A DNA stretch of 64,000 nucleotides from Eutreptiella sp. 'Long Island Sound 2002' (taxonomy: Eukaryota; Euglenozoa; Euglenophyceae; Eutreptiales; Eutreptiaceae), in NCBI GenBank assembly GCA_964036045.1, contig OZ038385.1, positions 16,436,240-16,500,239 on the forward strand, written 5' to 3'. A program made the position numbers and the translations under genes. The notes beneath the pieces were generated by a model. That model was not told where the DNA came from and ran no database searches. It worked only from the letters and a program-made list of their open reading frames with translations. Position 1 is the first letter of the stretch. Each line of letters opens with the position of its first letter. Below, piece after piece: positions 33,391 through 44,900 of the stretch.

Positions 33391-34464
33391 CTTCCGATTT
33401 TGTTCCCCGCTCTGAAGCGGTGGGGATCCCCGATGCGGCAGGGGTGAGGTAGCCAATTTGCCCACTTGTGGGCCACTTCTGATTTTGCCCCCCGCTCTGC
33501 AGCGGTGGGGATCCCCGATACGGCAGGGGTGAGGTAGCCAATTTGCCCACTTGTGGGCCACTTCTGATTTTGCCCCCCGCTCTGCAGCGGTGGGGATCCC
33601 CGATACGGCAGGGGTGAGGTAGCCAATTTGCCCACTTGTGGGCCACTTCTGATTTTGCCCCCCGCTTTGCAGCGGTGGGGATCCCCGATGCGGCAGGGGT
33701 GAGGTAGCCACTTTGCCCACTTGTGGGCCACTTCTGATTTTGCCCCCCGCTCTGCAGCGGTGGGGATCCCCGATACGGCAGGGGTGAGGTAGCCACTTTG
33801 CCCACTTGTGGGCCACTTCTGATTTTGCCCCCCGCTTTGCAGCGGTGGGGATCCCCGATGCGGCAGGGGTGAGGTAGCCACTTTGCCCACTTGTGGGCCA
33901 CTTCTGATTTTGCCCCCCGCTTTGCAGCTGTGGGGATCCCCGATGCGGCAGGGGTGAGGTAGCCACTTTGCCCACTTGTGGGCCACTTCTGATTTTGCCC
34001 CCCGCTCTGCAGCGGTGGGGATCCCCGATACGGCAGGGGTGAGGTAGCCAATTTGCCCACTTGTGGGCCACTTCCGATTTTGTTCCCCGCTCTGCAGCGG
34101 TGGGGATCCCCGATGCGGCAGGGGTGAGGTAGCCAATTTGCCCACTTGTGGGCCACTTCTGATTTTGCCCCCCGCTCTGCAGCGGTGGGGATCCCCGATA
34201 CGGCAGGGGTGAGGTAGCCAATTTGCCCACTTGTGGGCCACTTCTGATTTTGCCCCCCGCTCTGCAGCGGTGGGGATCCCCGATACGGCAGGGGTGAGGT
34301 AGCCAATTTGCCCACTTGTGGGCCACTTCTGATTTTGCCCCCCGCTCTGAAGCGGTGGGGATCCCCGATGCGGCAGGGGTGAGGTAGCCACTTTGCCCAC
34401 TTGTGGGCCACTTCTGATTTTGCCCCCCGCTCTGCAGCGGTGGGGATCCCCGATACGGCAGAGG

Positions 34465-35515
34465 TGAGGTAGCCACTTTGCCCACTTGTGGGCCACTTCT
34501 GATTTTGCCCCCCGCTTTGCAGCGGTGGGGATCCCCGATGCGGCAGGGGTGAGGTAGTCAATTTGCCCACTTGTGGGCCACTTCTGATTTTGCCCCCCGC
34601 TCTGCAGCGGTGGGGATCCCCGATACGGCAGGGGTGAGGTAGCCAATTTGCCCACTTGTGGGCCACTTCTGATTTTGCCCCCCGCTCTGCAGCGGTGGGG
34701 CTCCTCGATACCGCAGGGGTGAGGTAGCCAATTTGCCCACTTGTGGGCCACTTCTGATTTTGCCCCCCGCTCTGCAGCGGTGGGGATCCCCGATACGGCA
34801 GGGGTGAGGTAGCCACTTTGCCCACTTGTGGGCCACTTCTGATTTTGCCCCCCGCTCTGAAGCGGTGGGGATCCCCGATACGGCAGGGGTGAGGTAGCCA
34901 CTTTGCCCACTTGTGGGCCACTTCTGATTTTCCCCCCCGCTCTGAAGCGGTGGGGATCCCCGATACGGCAGGGGTGAGGTAGCCACTTTGCCCACTTGTG
35001 GGCCACTTCTGCTTTGCCCCCCGCTTTGCAGCGGTGGGGATCCCCGATGCGGCAGGGGTGAGGTAGCCACTTTGCCCACTTGTGGGCCACTTTTGATTTT
35101 GCCCCCCGCTCTTCAGCGGTGGGGATCCCCGATACGGCAGGGGTGAGGTAGCCAATTTGCCCACTTGTGGGCCACTTCTGATTTTGCCCCCCGCTCTGCA
35201 GCGGTGGGGATCCCCGATACGGCAGGGGTGAGGTAGCCACTTTGCCCACTTGTGGGCCACTTCTGATTTTGCCCCCCGCTCTGCAGCGGTGGGGATCCCC
35301 GATACGGCAGGGGTGAGGTAGCCAATTTGCCCACTTGTGGGCCACTTCTGATTTTGCCCCCCGCTCTGCAGCGGTGGGGATCCCCGATACGGCAGGGGTG
35401 AGGTAGCCAATTTGCCCACTTGTGGGCCACTTCTGATTTTGCCCCCCGCTCTGCAGCGGTGGGGATCCCCGATACGGCAGGGGTGAGGTAGCCAATTTGC
35501 CCACTTGTGGGCCAC
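34465..35515 (+). repeat. 25-unit-spaced duplicated segment, second copy
   Basis: Partner of 32340-33390, with a few substitutions and one 1-nt deletion near 35013 (CTTCTGCTTTGCC) that accounts for the 2125 to 2124 offset change. Confidence 0.8.
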
Positions 35516-36489
35516 TTCTGATTTTGCCCCCCGCTCTGCAGCGGTGGGGCTCCCCGATACGGCAGGGGTGAGGTAGCCAATTTGCCCACTTGTGGGCCAC
35601 TTCTGATTTTGCCCCCCGCTCTGAAGCGGTGGGTATCCCCGATGCGGCAGGGGTGAGGTAGTCAATTTGCCCACTTGTGGGCCACTTCTGATTTTGCCCC
35701 CCGCTCTGCAGCGCTGGGGCTCCCCGATACGGCAGGGGTGAGGTAGCCAATTTGCCCACTTGTGGGCCACTTCTGATTTTGCCCCCCGCTCTGCAGCGGT
35801 GGGGATCCCCGATACGGCAGAGGTGAGGTAGCCACTTTGCCCACTTGTGGGCCACTTCTGATTTTGCCCCCCGCTCTGCAGCGGTGGGGATCCCCGATAC
35901 GGCAAGGATGAGGTAGCCACTTTGCCCACTTGTGGGCCACTTCTGATTTTGCCCCCCGCTCTGCAGCGGTGGGGATCCCCGATACGGCAGGGGTGAGGTA
36001 GCCACTTTGCCCACTTGTGGGCCACTTCTGATTTTGCCCCCCGCTCTGAAGCGGTGGGGATCCCCGATGCGGCAGGGGTGAGGTAGCCAATTTGCCCACT
36101 TGTGGGCCACTTCTGATTTTGCCCCCCGCTCTGCAGCGGTGGGGATCCCCGATACGGCAGGGGTGAGGTAGCCAATTTGCCCACTTGTGGGCCACTTCTG
36201 ATTTTGCCCCCCGCTCTGCAGCGGTGGGGCTCCCCGATACGGCAGGGGTGAGGTAGCCAATTTGCCCACTTGTGGGCCACTTCTGATTTTGCCCCCCGCT
36301 CTGAAGCGGTGGGGATCCCCGATGCGGCAGGGGTGAGGTAGCCAATTTGCCCACTTGTGGGCCACTTCTGATTTTGCCCCCCGCTCTGAAGCTGTGGGGC
36401 TCCCCGATACGGCAGGGGTGAGGTAGCCAATTTGCCCACTTGTGGGCCACTTCTGATTTTGCCCCCCCGCTCTGCAGCGGTGGGGCTCC

Positions 36490-37764
36490 CCGATACGGCA
36501 GGGGTGAGGTAGCCAATTTGCCCACTTGTGGGCCACTTCTGATTTTGCCCCCCGCTCTGCAGCGGTGGGGCTCCCCGATACGGCAGGGGTGAGGTAGCCA
36601 CTTTGCCCACTTGTGGGCCACTTCTGATTTTGCCCCCCGCTCTGCAGCGGTGGGGATCCCCGATACGGCAGGGGTGAGGTAGCCAATTTGCCCACTTGTG
36701 GGCCACTTCTGATTTTGCCCCCCGCTCTGCAGCGGTGGGGATCCCCGATACGGCAGGGGTGAGGTAGCCACTTTGCCCACTTGTGGGCCACTTCTGATTT
36801 TCCCCCCCGCTCTGCAGCGGTGGGGCTCCTCCATACGGCAGGGGTGAGGTAGCCAATTTGCCCACTTGTGGGCCACTTCTGATTTTGCCCCCCGCTCTGC
36901 AGCGGTGGGGATCCCCGATACGGCAGGGGTGAGGTAGCCACTTTGCCCACTTGTGGGCCACTTCTGATTTTGCCCCCCGCTCTGCAGCGGTGGGGATCCC
37001 CGATACGGCAGGGGTGAGGTAGCCACTTTGCCCACTTGTGGGCCACTTCTGATTTTGCCCCCCGCTCTGAAGCGGTGGGGATCCCCGATGCGGCAGGGGT
37101 GAGGTAGCCACTTTGCCCACTTGTGGGCCACTTCTGATTTTGCCCCCCGCTCTGCAGCGGTGGGGATCCCGGATACGGCAGGGGTGAGGTAGCCAATTTG
37201 CCCACTTGTGGGCCACTTCTCATTTTGCCCCCCGCTTTGCAGCGGTGGGGATCCCCGATGCGGCAGGGGTGAGGTAGCCACTTTGCCCACTTGTGAGCCA
37301 CTTCTGATTTTGCCCCCCGCTCTGCAGCGGTGGGGATCCCCGATAAGGCAGGGGTGAGGTAGCCAATTTGCCCACTTGTGGGCCACTTCTGATTTTGCCC
37401 CCCGCTCTGCAGCGGTGGGGATCCCCGATACGGCAGGGGTGAGGTAGCCACTTTGCCCACTTGTGGGCCACTTCTGATTTTGCCCCCCGCTCTGCAGCGG
37501 TGGGGATCCCCGATACGGCAGGGGTGAGGTAGCCACTTTGCCCACTTGTGGGCCACTTCTGATTTTGCCCCCCGCTCTGCAGCGTTGGGGATCCCCGATA
37601 CGGCAGGGGTGAGGTAGCCACTTTGCCCACTTGTGGGCCACTTCTGATTTTGCCCCCCGCTCTGCAGCGGTGGGGATCCCCGATACGGCAGGGGTGAGGT
37701 AGCCAATTTGCCCTCTTGTGGGCCACTTCTGATTTTGCCCCCCGCTCTGCAGCGGTGGGGATCC
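36490..37764 (+). repeat. 15-unit higher-order block, first copy
   Basis: This block recurs at an offset of exactly 1275 bp (15 x 85). Matching rare variants are GGCTCCTCCATAC (36826/38101 region), GATCCCGGATAC (37165/38440), CTTCTCATTTT (37217/38492), TGTGAGCCAC (37293/38568) and GATAAGGCA (37342/38617). Confidence 0.88.
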
Positions 37765-38975
37765 CCGATACGGCAGGGGTGAGGTAGCCAATTTGCCCAC
37801 TTGTGGGCCACTTCTGATTTTGCCCCCCGCTCTGCAGCGGTGGGGCTCCCCGATACGGCAGGGGTGAGGTAGCCACTTTGCCCACTTGTGGGCCACTTCT
37901 GATTTTGCCCCCCGCTCTGCAGCGGTGGGGATCCCCGATACGGCAGGGGTGAGGTAGCCAATTTGCCCACTTGTGGGCCACTTCTGATTTTGCCCCCCGC
38001 TCTGCAGCGGTGGGGATCCCCGATACGGCAGGGGTGAGGTAGCCACTTTGCCCACTTGTGGGCCACTTCTGATTTTTCCCCCCGCTCTGCAGCGGTGGGG
38101 CTCCTCCATACGGCAGGGGTGAGGTAGCCAATTTGCCCACTTGTGGGCCACTTCTGATTTTGCCCCCCGCTCTGCAGCGGTGGGGATCCCCGATACGGCA
38201 GGGGTGAGGTAGCCACTTTGCCCACTTGTGGGCCACTTCTGATTTTGCCCCCCGCTCTGCAGCGGTGGGGATCCCCGATACGGCAGGGGTGAGGTAGCCA
38301 CTTTGCCCACTTGTGGGCCACTTCTGATTTTGCCCCCCGCTCTGAAGCGGTGGGGATCCCCGATGCGGCAGGGGTGAGGTAGCCACTTTGCCCACTTGTG
38401 GGCCACTTCTGATTTTGCCCCCCGCTCTGCAGCGGTGGGGATCCCGGATACGGCAGGGGTGAGGTAGCCAATTTGCCCACTTGTGGGCCACTTCTCATTT
38501 TGCCCCCCGCTTTGCAGCGGTGGGGATCCCCGATGCGGCAGGGGTGAGGTAGCCACTTTGCCCACTTGTGAGCCACTTCTGATTTTGCCCCCCGCTCTGC
38601 AGCGGTGGGGATCCCCGATAAGGCAGGGGTGAGGTAGCCAATTTGCCCACTTGTGGGCCACTTCTGATTTTGCCCCCCGCTTTGCAGCGGTGGGGATCCC
38701 CGATACGGCAGGGGTGAGGTAGCCACTTTGCCCACTTGTGGGCCACTTCTGATTTTGCCCCCCGCTCTGCAGCGTTGGGGATCCCCGATACGGCAGGGGT
38801 GAGGTAGCCACTTTGCCCACTTGTGGGCCACTTCTGATTTTGCCCCCCGCTCTGCAGCGGTGGGGATCCCCGATACGGCAGGGGTGAGGTAGCCAATTTG
38901 CCCTCTTGTGGGCCACTTCTGATTTTGCCCCCCGCTCTGCAGCGGTGGGGATCCCCGATACGGCAGGGGTGAGGT
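37765..38975 (+). repeat. 15-unit higher-order block, second copy lacking one unit
   Basis: This is the tandem copy of 36490-37764. After about 38640 the offset drops from 1275 to 1190 bp (AGCGTTGGGG 37581/38771; GCCCTCTTGTGG 37711/38901), so exactly one 85-bp unit has been lost from this copy. Confidence 0.88.
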
Positions 38976-41900
38976 AGCCATTTCGCCCACTTGTGGGCCA
39001 CTTCTGATTTTGCCCCCCGCTCTAAAGCGGTGGGGCTCCCCGATACGGCAGAGGTGAGGTAGCCACTTTGCCCACTTGTGGGCCACTTCTGATTTTGCCC
39101 CCCGCTCTGTAGCGGTGGGGCTCCCAGATACGGCAGAGGTGAGGTAGCCAATTTGCCCACTTGTGGGCCACTTCTGATTTTGCCCCCCACTCTGAAGCTG
39201 TGGGGCTCCCCGATGCGGCAGGGGTGAGGTAGCCACTTTGCCCACTTGTGGGCCATTTCTGATTTTGCCCCCCGCTCTGCAGCGGTGGGGATCCCCGATA
39301 CGGCAGGTGTGAGGTAGCCACTTTGCCCACTTGTGGGCCACTTCTGATTTTGCCCCCCGCTCTGCAGCGGTGGGGCTCCCCGATACGGCAGAGGTGAGGT
39401 AGCCAATTTGCCCACTTGTGGGCCACTTCTGATTTTGCCCCCCGCTCTGCAGCGGTGGGGATCCCCGATACGGCAGAGGTGAGGTAGCCACCTTGCCCAC
39501 TTGTGGGCCATTTCTGATTTTGCCCCCCGCTCTGCAGCGGTGGGGATCCCCGATACGGCAGGGGTGAGGTAGCTACTTTGCCCACTTGTCGGCCACTTCT
39601 GATTTTGCCCCCCGCTCTGCAACGGTCGGGCTCCCCGATACGGCAGGGGTGAGGTAGCCAATGTGCCCACTTGTGGGCCACTTCTGATTTTGCCCCCCGC
39701 TCTGCAGCGGTGGGGCTCCCCGATACGGCAGGGGTGAGGTAGCCAATTTGCCCACTTGTGGGCCACTTCTGATTTTGCCCCCCGCTCTGCAGCGGTGGGG
39801 CTCCCCGATACGGCAGGGGTGAGGTAGCCATTTCGCCCACTTGTGGGCCACTTCTGATTTTGCCCCCCGCTCTGCAGCGGTGGGGATCCCCGATGCGGCA
39901 GGGGTGAGGTAGCCACTTTGCCCACTTGTGGGCCACTTCTGATTTTGCCCCCCGCTCTGCAGCGATGGGGATCCCCGATACGTCAGGGGTGAGGTAACCA
40001 TTTCGCCCACTTTTGGGCCACTTCTGATTTTGCCCCCCGCTCTGAAGCGGTGAGGCTCCCCGATACGGCAGGGGTGAGGTAGCCACTTTGCCCACTTGTG
40101 GGCCACTTCTGATTTTGCCCCCCGCTCTGCAGCGGTGGGGCTCCCCGATACGGCAGAGGTGAGGTAGCCACTTTGCCCACTTGTGGGCCACTTCTGATTT
40201 TGCCCCCCGCTCTGCAGCGGTGGGGTTCCCCGATACGGCAGAGGTGAGGTAGCCACTTTGCCCACTTGTGGGCCACTTCTGATTTTGCCCCCCGCTCTGC
40301 AGCGGTGGGGCTCCCCGATACGGCAGGGGTGAGGTAGCCAATTTGCCCACTTGTGGGCCACTTCTGATTTTGCCCCCCGCTCTGAAGCGGTGGGGCTCCC
40401 CGATACCGCAGGGGTGAGGTAGCCACTTTGCCCACTTGTGGGCCACTTCTGATTTTGCCCCCCGCTCTGCAGCGGTGGGGCTCCCCGATACGGCAGGGGT
40501 GAGGTAGCCAATTTGCCCACTTGTGGGCCACTTCTGATTTTGCCCCCCGCTCTGAAGCGGTGGGGCTCCCCGATACGGCAGGGGTGAGGTAGCCACTTTG
40601 CCCACTTGTGGGCCACTTCTGATGTTGCCCCCCGCTCTGAAGCGGTGGGGATCCCCGACGCGGCAGAGGTGAGGTAGCCACTTTGCCCACTTGTGGGCCA
40701 CTTCTGATTTTGCCCCCCGCTCTGCAGCGGTGGGGATCCCCGATACGGCAGGGGTGAGGTAGCCACTTTGCCCACTTGTGGGCCACTTCTGATTTTGCCC
40801 CCCGCTCTGCAGCGGTGGGGATCCCCGATGCGGCAGGGGTGAGGTAGCCAATTTCCCCACTTGTGGGCCACTTCTGATTTTGCCCCCCGCTCTGCAGCGG
40901 TGGGGATCCCCGATGCGGCAGGGGTGAGGTAGCCAATTTGCCCACTTGTGGGCCACTTCTGATTTTGCTCCCCGCTCTGCAGCGGTGGGGATCCCCGATA
41001 CGGCAGGGGTGAGGTAGCCAATTTGCCCACTTGTGGGCCACTTCTGATTTTGCCCCCCGCTCTGCAGCGGTTGGGATCCCCGATGCGGCAGGGGTGAGGT
41101 AGCCACTTTGCCCACTTGTGGGCCACTTCTGATTTTGCCCCCCGCTCTGCAGCGGTGGGGATCCCCGATGCGGCAGGGGTGAGGTAGCCACTTTGCCCAC
41201 TTGTGGGCCACTTCTGATTTTGCCCCCCGCTCTGAAGCGGTGGGGATCCCCGATGCGGCAGGGGTGAGGTAGCCAATTTGCCCACTTGTGGGCCACTTCT
41301 GATTTTGCCCCCCGCTCTGAAGCGGTGGGGATCCCCGATGCGGCAGGGGTGAGGTAGCCAATTTGCCCACTTGTGGGCCACTTCTGATTTTGCCCCCGCT
41401 CTGAAGCGGTGGGGTTCCCCGATACGGCAGGGGTGAGGTAACCACTTTGCCCACTTGGGGGCCACTTCTGATTTTGCCCCCCGCTCTGCAGCGGTCGGGA
41501 TCCCCGATACGGCAGGGGTGAGGTAGCCAATTTGCCCACTTGTGGGCCACTTCTGATTTTGCCCCCCGCTCTGCAGCGGTGGGGATCCCCGATACGGCAG
41601 GGGTGAGGTAGCCACTTTGCCCACTTGTGGGCAACTTCTGATTTTGCCCCCCGCTCTGAAGCGGTGGGGATCCCCGATGCGGCAGGGGTGAGGTAGCCAA
41701 TTTGCCCACTTGTGGGCCACTTCTGATTTTGCCCCCCGCTCTGCAGCGGTGGGGATCCCCGATACGGCAGGGGTGAGGTAGCCACTTTGCCCACTTGTGG
41801 GCCACTTCTGATTTTGCCCCCCGCTCTGCAGCGGTGGGGATCCCCGATACGGCAGGGGTGAGGTAGCCAATTTGCCCACTTGTGGGCCACTTCTGATTTT

Positions 41901-44900
41901 GCCCCCCGCTCTGAAGCGGTGGGGATCCCCGATACGGCAGGGGTGAGGTAGCCAACTTGCCCACTTGTGGGCCACTTCTGATTTTGCCCCCCGCTCTGCA
42001 GCGGTGGGGCTCCCCGATGCGGCAGGGGTGAGGTAGCCACTTTGCCCACTTGTGGGCCACTTCTGATTTTGCCCCCCGCTCTGCAGCGGTGGGGCTCCCC
42101 GATACGGCAGGGGTGAGGTAACCACTTTGCCCACTTGTGGGCCACTTCTGATTTTGCCCCCCGCTCTGAACCGGTGGGGATCCCCGATGCGGCAGGGGTG
42201 AGGTAGCCAATTTGCCCACTTGTGGGCCACTTCTGATTTTGCCCCCCGCTCTGCAGCGGTGGGGATCCCCGATACGGCAGGGGTGAGGTAGCCACTTTGC
42301 CCACTTGTGGGCCACTTCTGATTTTGTCCCCCGCTCTGCAGCGGTGGGGATCCCCGATGCGGCAGGGGTGAGGTAGCCAATTTGCCCACTTGTAGGCCAC
42401 TTCTGATTTTGGCCCCCGCTCTGCAGCGGTGGGGATCCCCGATACGGCAGGGGTGAGGTAGCCAATTTGCCCACTTGTGGGCCACTTCTGATTTTGCCCC
42501 CCGCTCTGCAGCGGTGGGGATCCCCGATGCGGCAGAGGTGAGGTAGCCACTTTGCCCACTTGTGGGCCACTTCTGATTTTGCCCCCCGCTCTGCAGCGGT
42601 GGGGATCCCCGATACGGCAGGGGTGAGGTAGCCAATTTGCCCACTTGTGGGCCACTTCTGATTTTGCCCCCCGCTCTGCAGCGGTGGGGATCCCCGATGC
42701 GGCAGGGGTGAGGTAGCCACTTTGCCCACTTGTGGGCCACTTCTGATTTTGCCCCCCGCTCTGCAGCGGTGGGGATCCCCGATGCGGCAGGGGTGAGGTA
42801 GCCAATTTGCCCACTTGTGGGCCACTTCTGATTTTGGCCCCCGCTCTGCAGCGGTGGGGATTCCCGATACGGCAGGGGTGAGGTAGCCAATTTGCCCACT
42901 TGTGGGCCACTTCTGATTTTGCCCCCCGCTCTGAAGCTGTGGGGCTCCCCGATACGGCAGGGGTGAGGTAGCCAATTTGCCCACTTGTGGGCCACTTCTG
43001 ATTTTGCCCCTGCTCTGAAGCGGTGGGGTTCCCCGATACGGCAGGGGTGAGGTAACCACTTTGCCCACTTGTGGGCCACTTCTGATTTTGCCCCCCGCTC
43101 TGAAGTGGTGGGGATCCCCGATACGGCAGGGGTGAGGTAGCCAATTCGCCCACTTGTGGGCCACTTCTGATTTTGTTCCCCGCTCTGCAGCGGTGGGGAT
43201 CCCCGATACGGCAGGGGTGAGGTAGCCACTTTGCCCACTTGTGGGCAACTTCTGATTTTGCCCGCCGCTCTGAAGCGGTGGGGATCCCCGATACGGCAGG
43301 GGTGAGGTAGCCAATTTGCCCACTTGTGGGCCACTTCTGATTTTGCCCCCCGCTCTGCAGCGGTCGGGATCCCCGATACGGCAGGGGTGAGGTAGCCACT
43401 TTGCCCACTTGTGGGCCACTTCTGATTTTGCCCCCCGCTCTGCAGCGGTGGGGATCCCCGATACGGCAGGGGTGAGGTAGCCACTTTGCCCACTTGTGGG
43501 CCACTTCTGATTTTGCCCCCCGCTCTGCAGCGGTGGGGATCCCCCATGCGGCAGGGGTGAGGTAGCCAATTTGCCCACTTGTGGGCCACTTCTGATTTTG
43601 CCCCCCGCTTTGCAGCGGTGGGGATCCCCGATACGGCACGGGTGAGGTAGCCAATTTGCCCACTTGTGGGCCACTTCTGATTTTGCCCCCCGCTGTGCAG
43701 CGGTGGGGATCCCCGATACGGCAGGGGTGAGGTAGCCAATTTGCCGACTTGTGGGCCACTTCTGATTTTGCTGCCCGCTCTGCAGCCATGGGGATCCCCG
43801 ATGCGGCAGGGGTGAGGTAGCCACTTTGCCCACTTGTGGGCCACTTCTGATTTTGCCCCCCGCTCTGCAGCGGTGGGGCTCCCCGATGCGGCAGAGGTGA
43901 GGTAGCCACTTTGCCCACTTGTGCGCCACTTCTGATTTTGCCCCCCGCTCTGCAGCGGTGGGGATCCCCGATGCGGCAGGGGTGAGGTAGCCACTTTGCC
44001 CACTTGTTGGCCACTTCTGATTTTGCCCCCCGCTGTGAAGCTGTGGGGCTCCCCGATACGGCAGGGTGAGGTAGCCAATTTGCCCACTTGTGGGCCACTT
44101 CTGATTTTGCCCCCGCTCTGAAGCGGTGGGGTTCCCCGATACGGCAGGGTGAGGTAGCCAATTTGCCCACTTGTGGGCCACTTCTGATTTTGCCCCCCGC
44201 TCTGAAGCGGTGGGGATCCCCGATGCGGCAGGGGTGAGGTAGCCAATTTGCCCACTTGTGGGCCACTTCTGATTTTGCCCCCCGTCTGCAGCGGTGGGGA
44301 TCCCCGATACGGTAGGGACGAGGTAGCCACTTTGCCCACTTGTGGGCAACTTCTGATTTTGCCCCCCGCTCTGAAGCGGTGGGGATCCCCGATGCGGCAG
44401 GGGTGAGGTAGCCAATTTGCCCACTTGTGGGCCACTTCTGATTTTGCCCCCCGCTCTGCAGCGGTGGGGATCCCCGATGCGGCAGGGGTGAGGTAGCCAC
44501 TTTGCCCACTTGTGGGCCACTTCTGATTTTGCCCCCCGCTCTGAAGTGGTGGGGATCCCCGATGCGGCAGGGGTGAGGTAGCCAATTTGCCCCCTTGTGG
44601 GACACTTCTGATTTTGCCCCCCGCTCTGAAGTGGTGGGGATCCCCGATGCGGCAGGGGTGAGGTAGCCAATTTGCCCACTTGTGGGCCACTTCTGATTTT
44701 GCCCCCCGCTCTGCAGCGGTGGGGATCCCCGATGCGGCAGGGGTGAGGTGGCCACTTTGCCCACTTGTGGGCCACTTCTGATTTTGCCCCCCGCTCTGAA
44801 GCTGTGGGGCTCCCCGATACGGCAGGGGTGAGGTAGCCAATTTGCCCACTTGTGGGCCACTTCTGATTTTGCCCCTGCTCTGCAGCGGTGGGGTTCCCCG

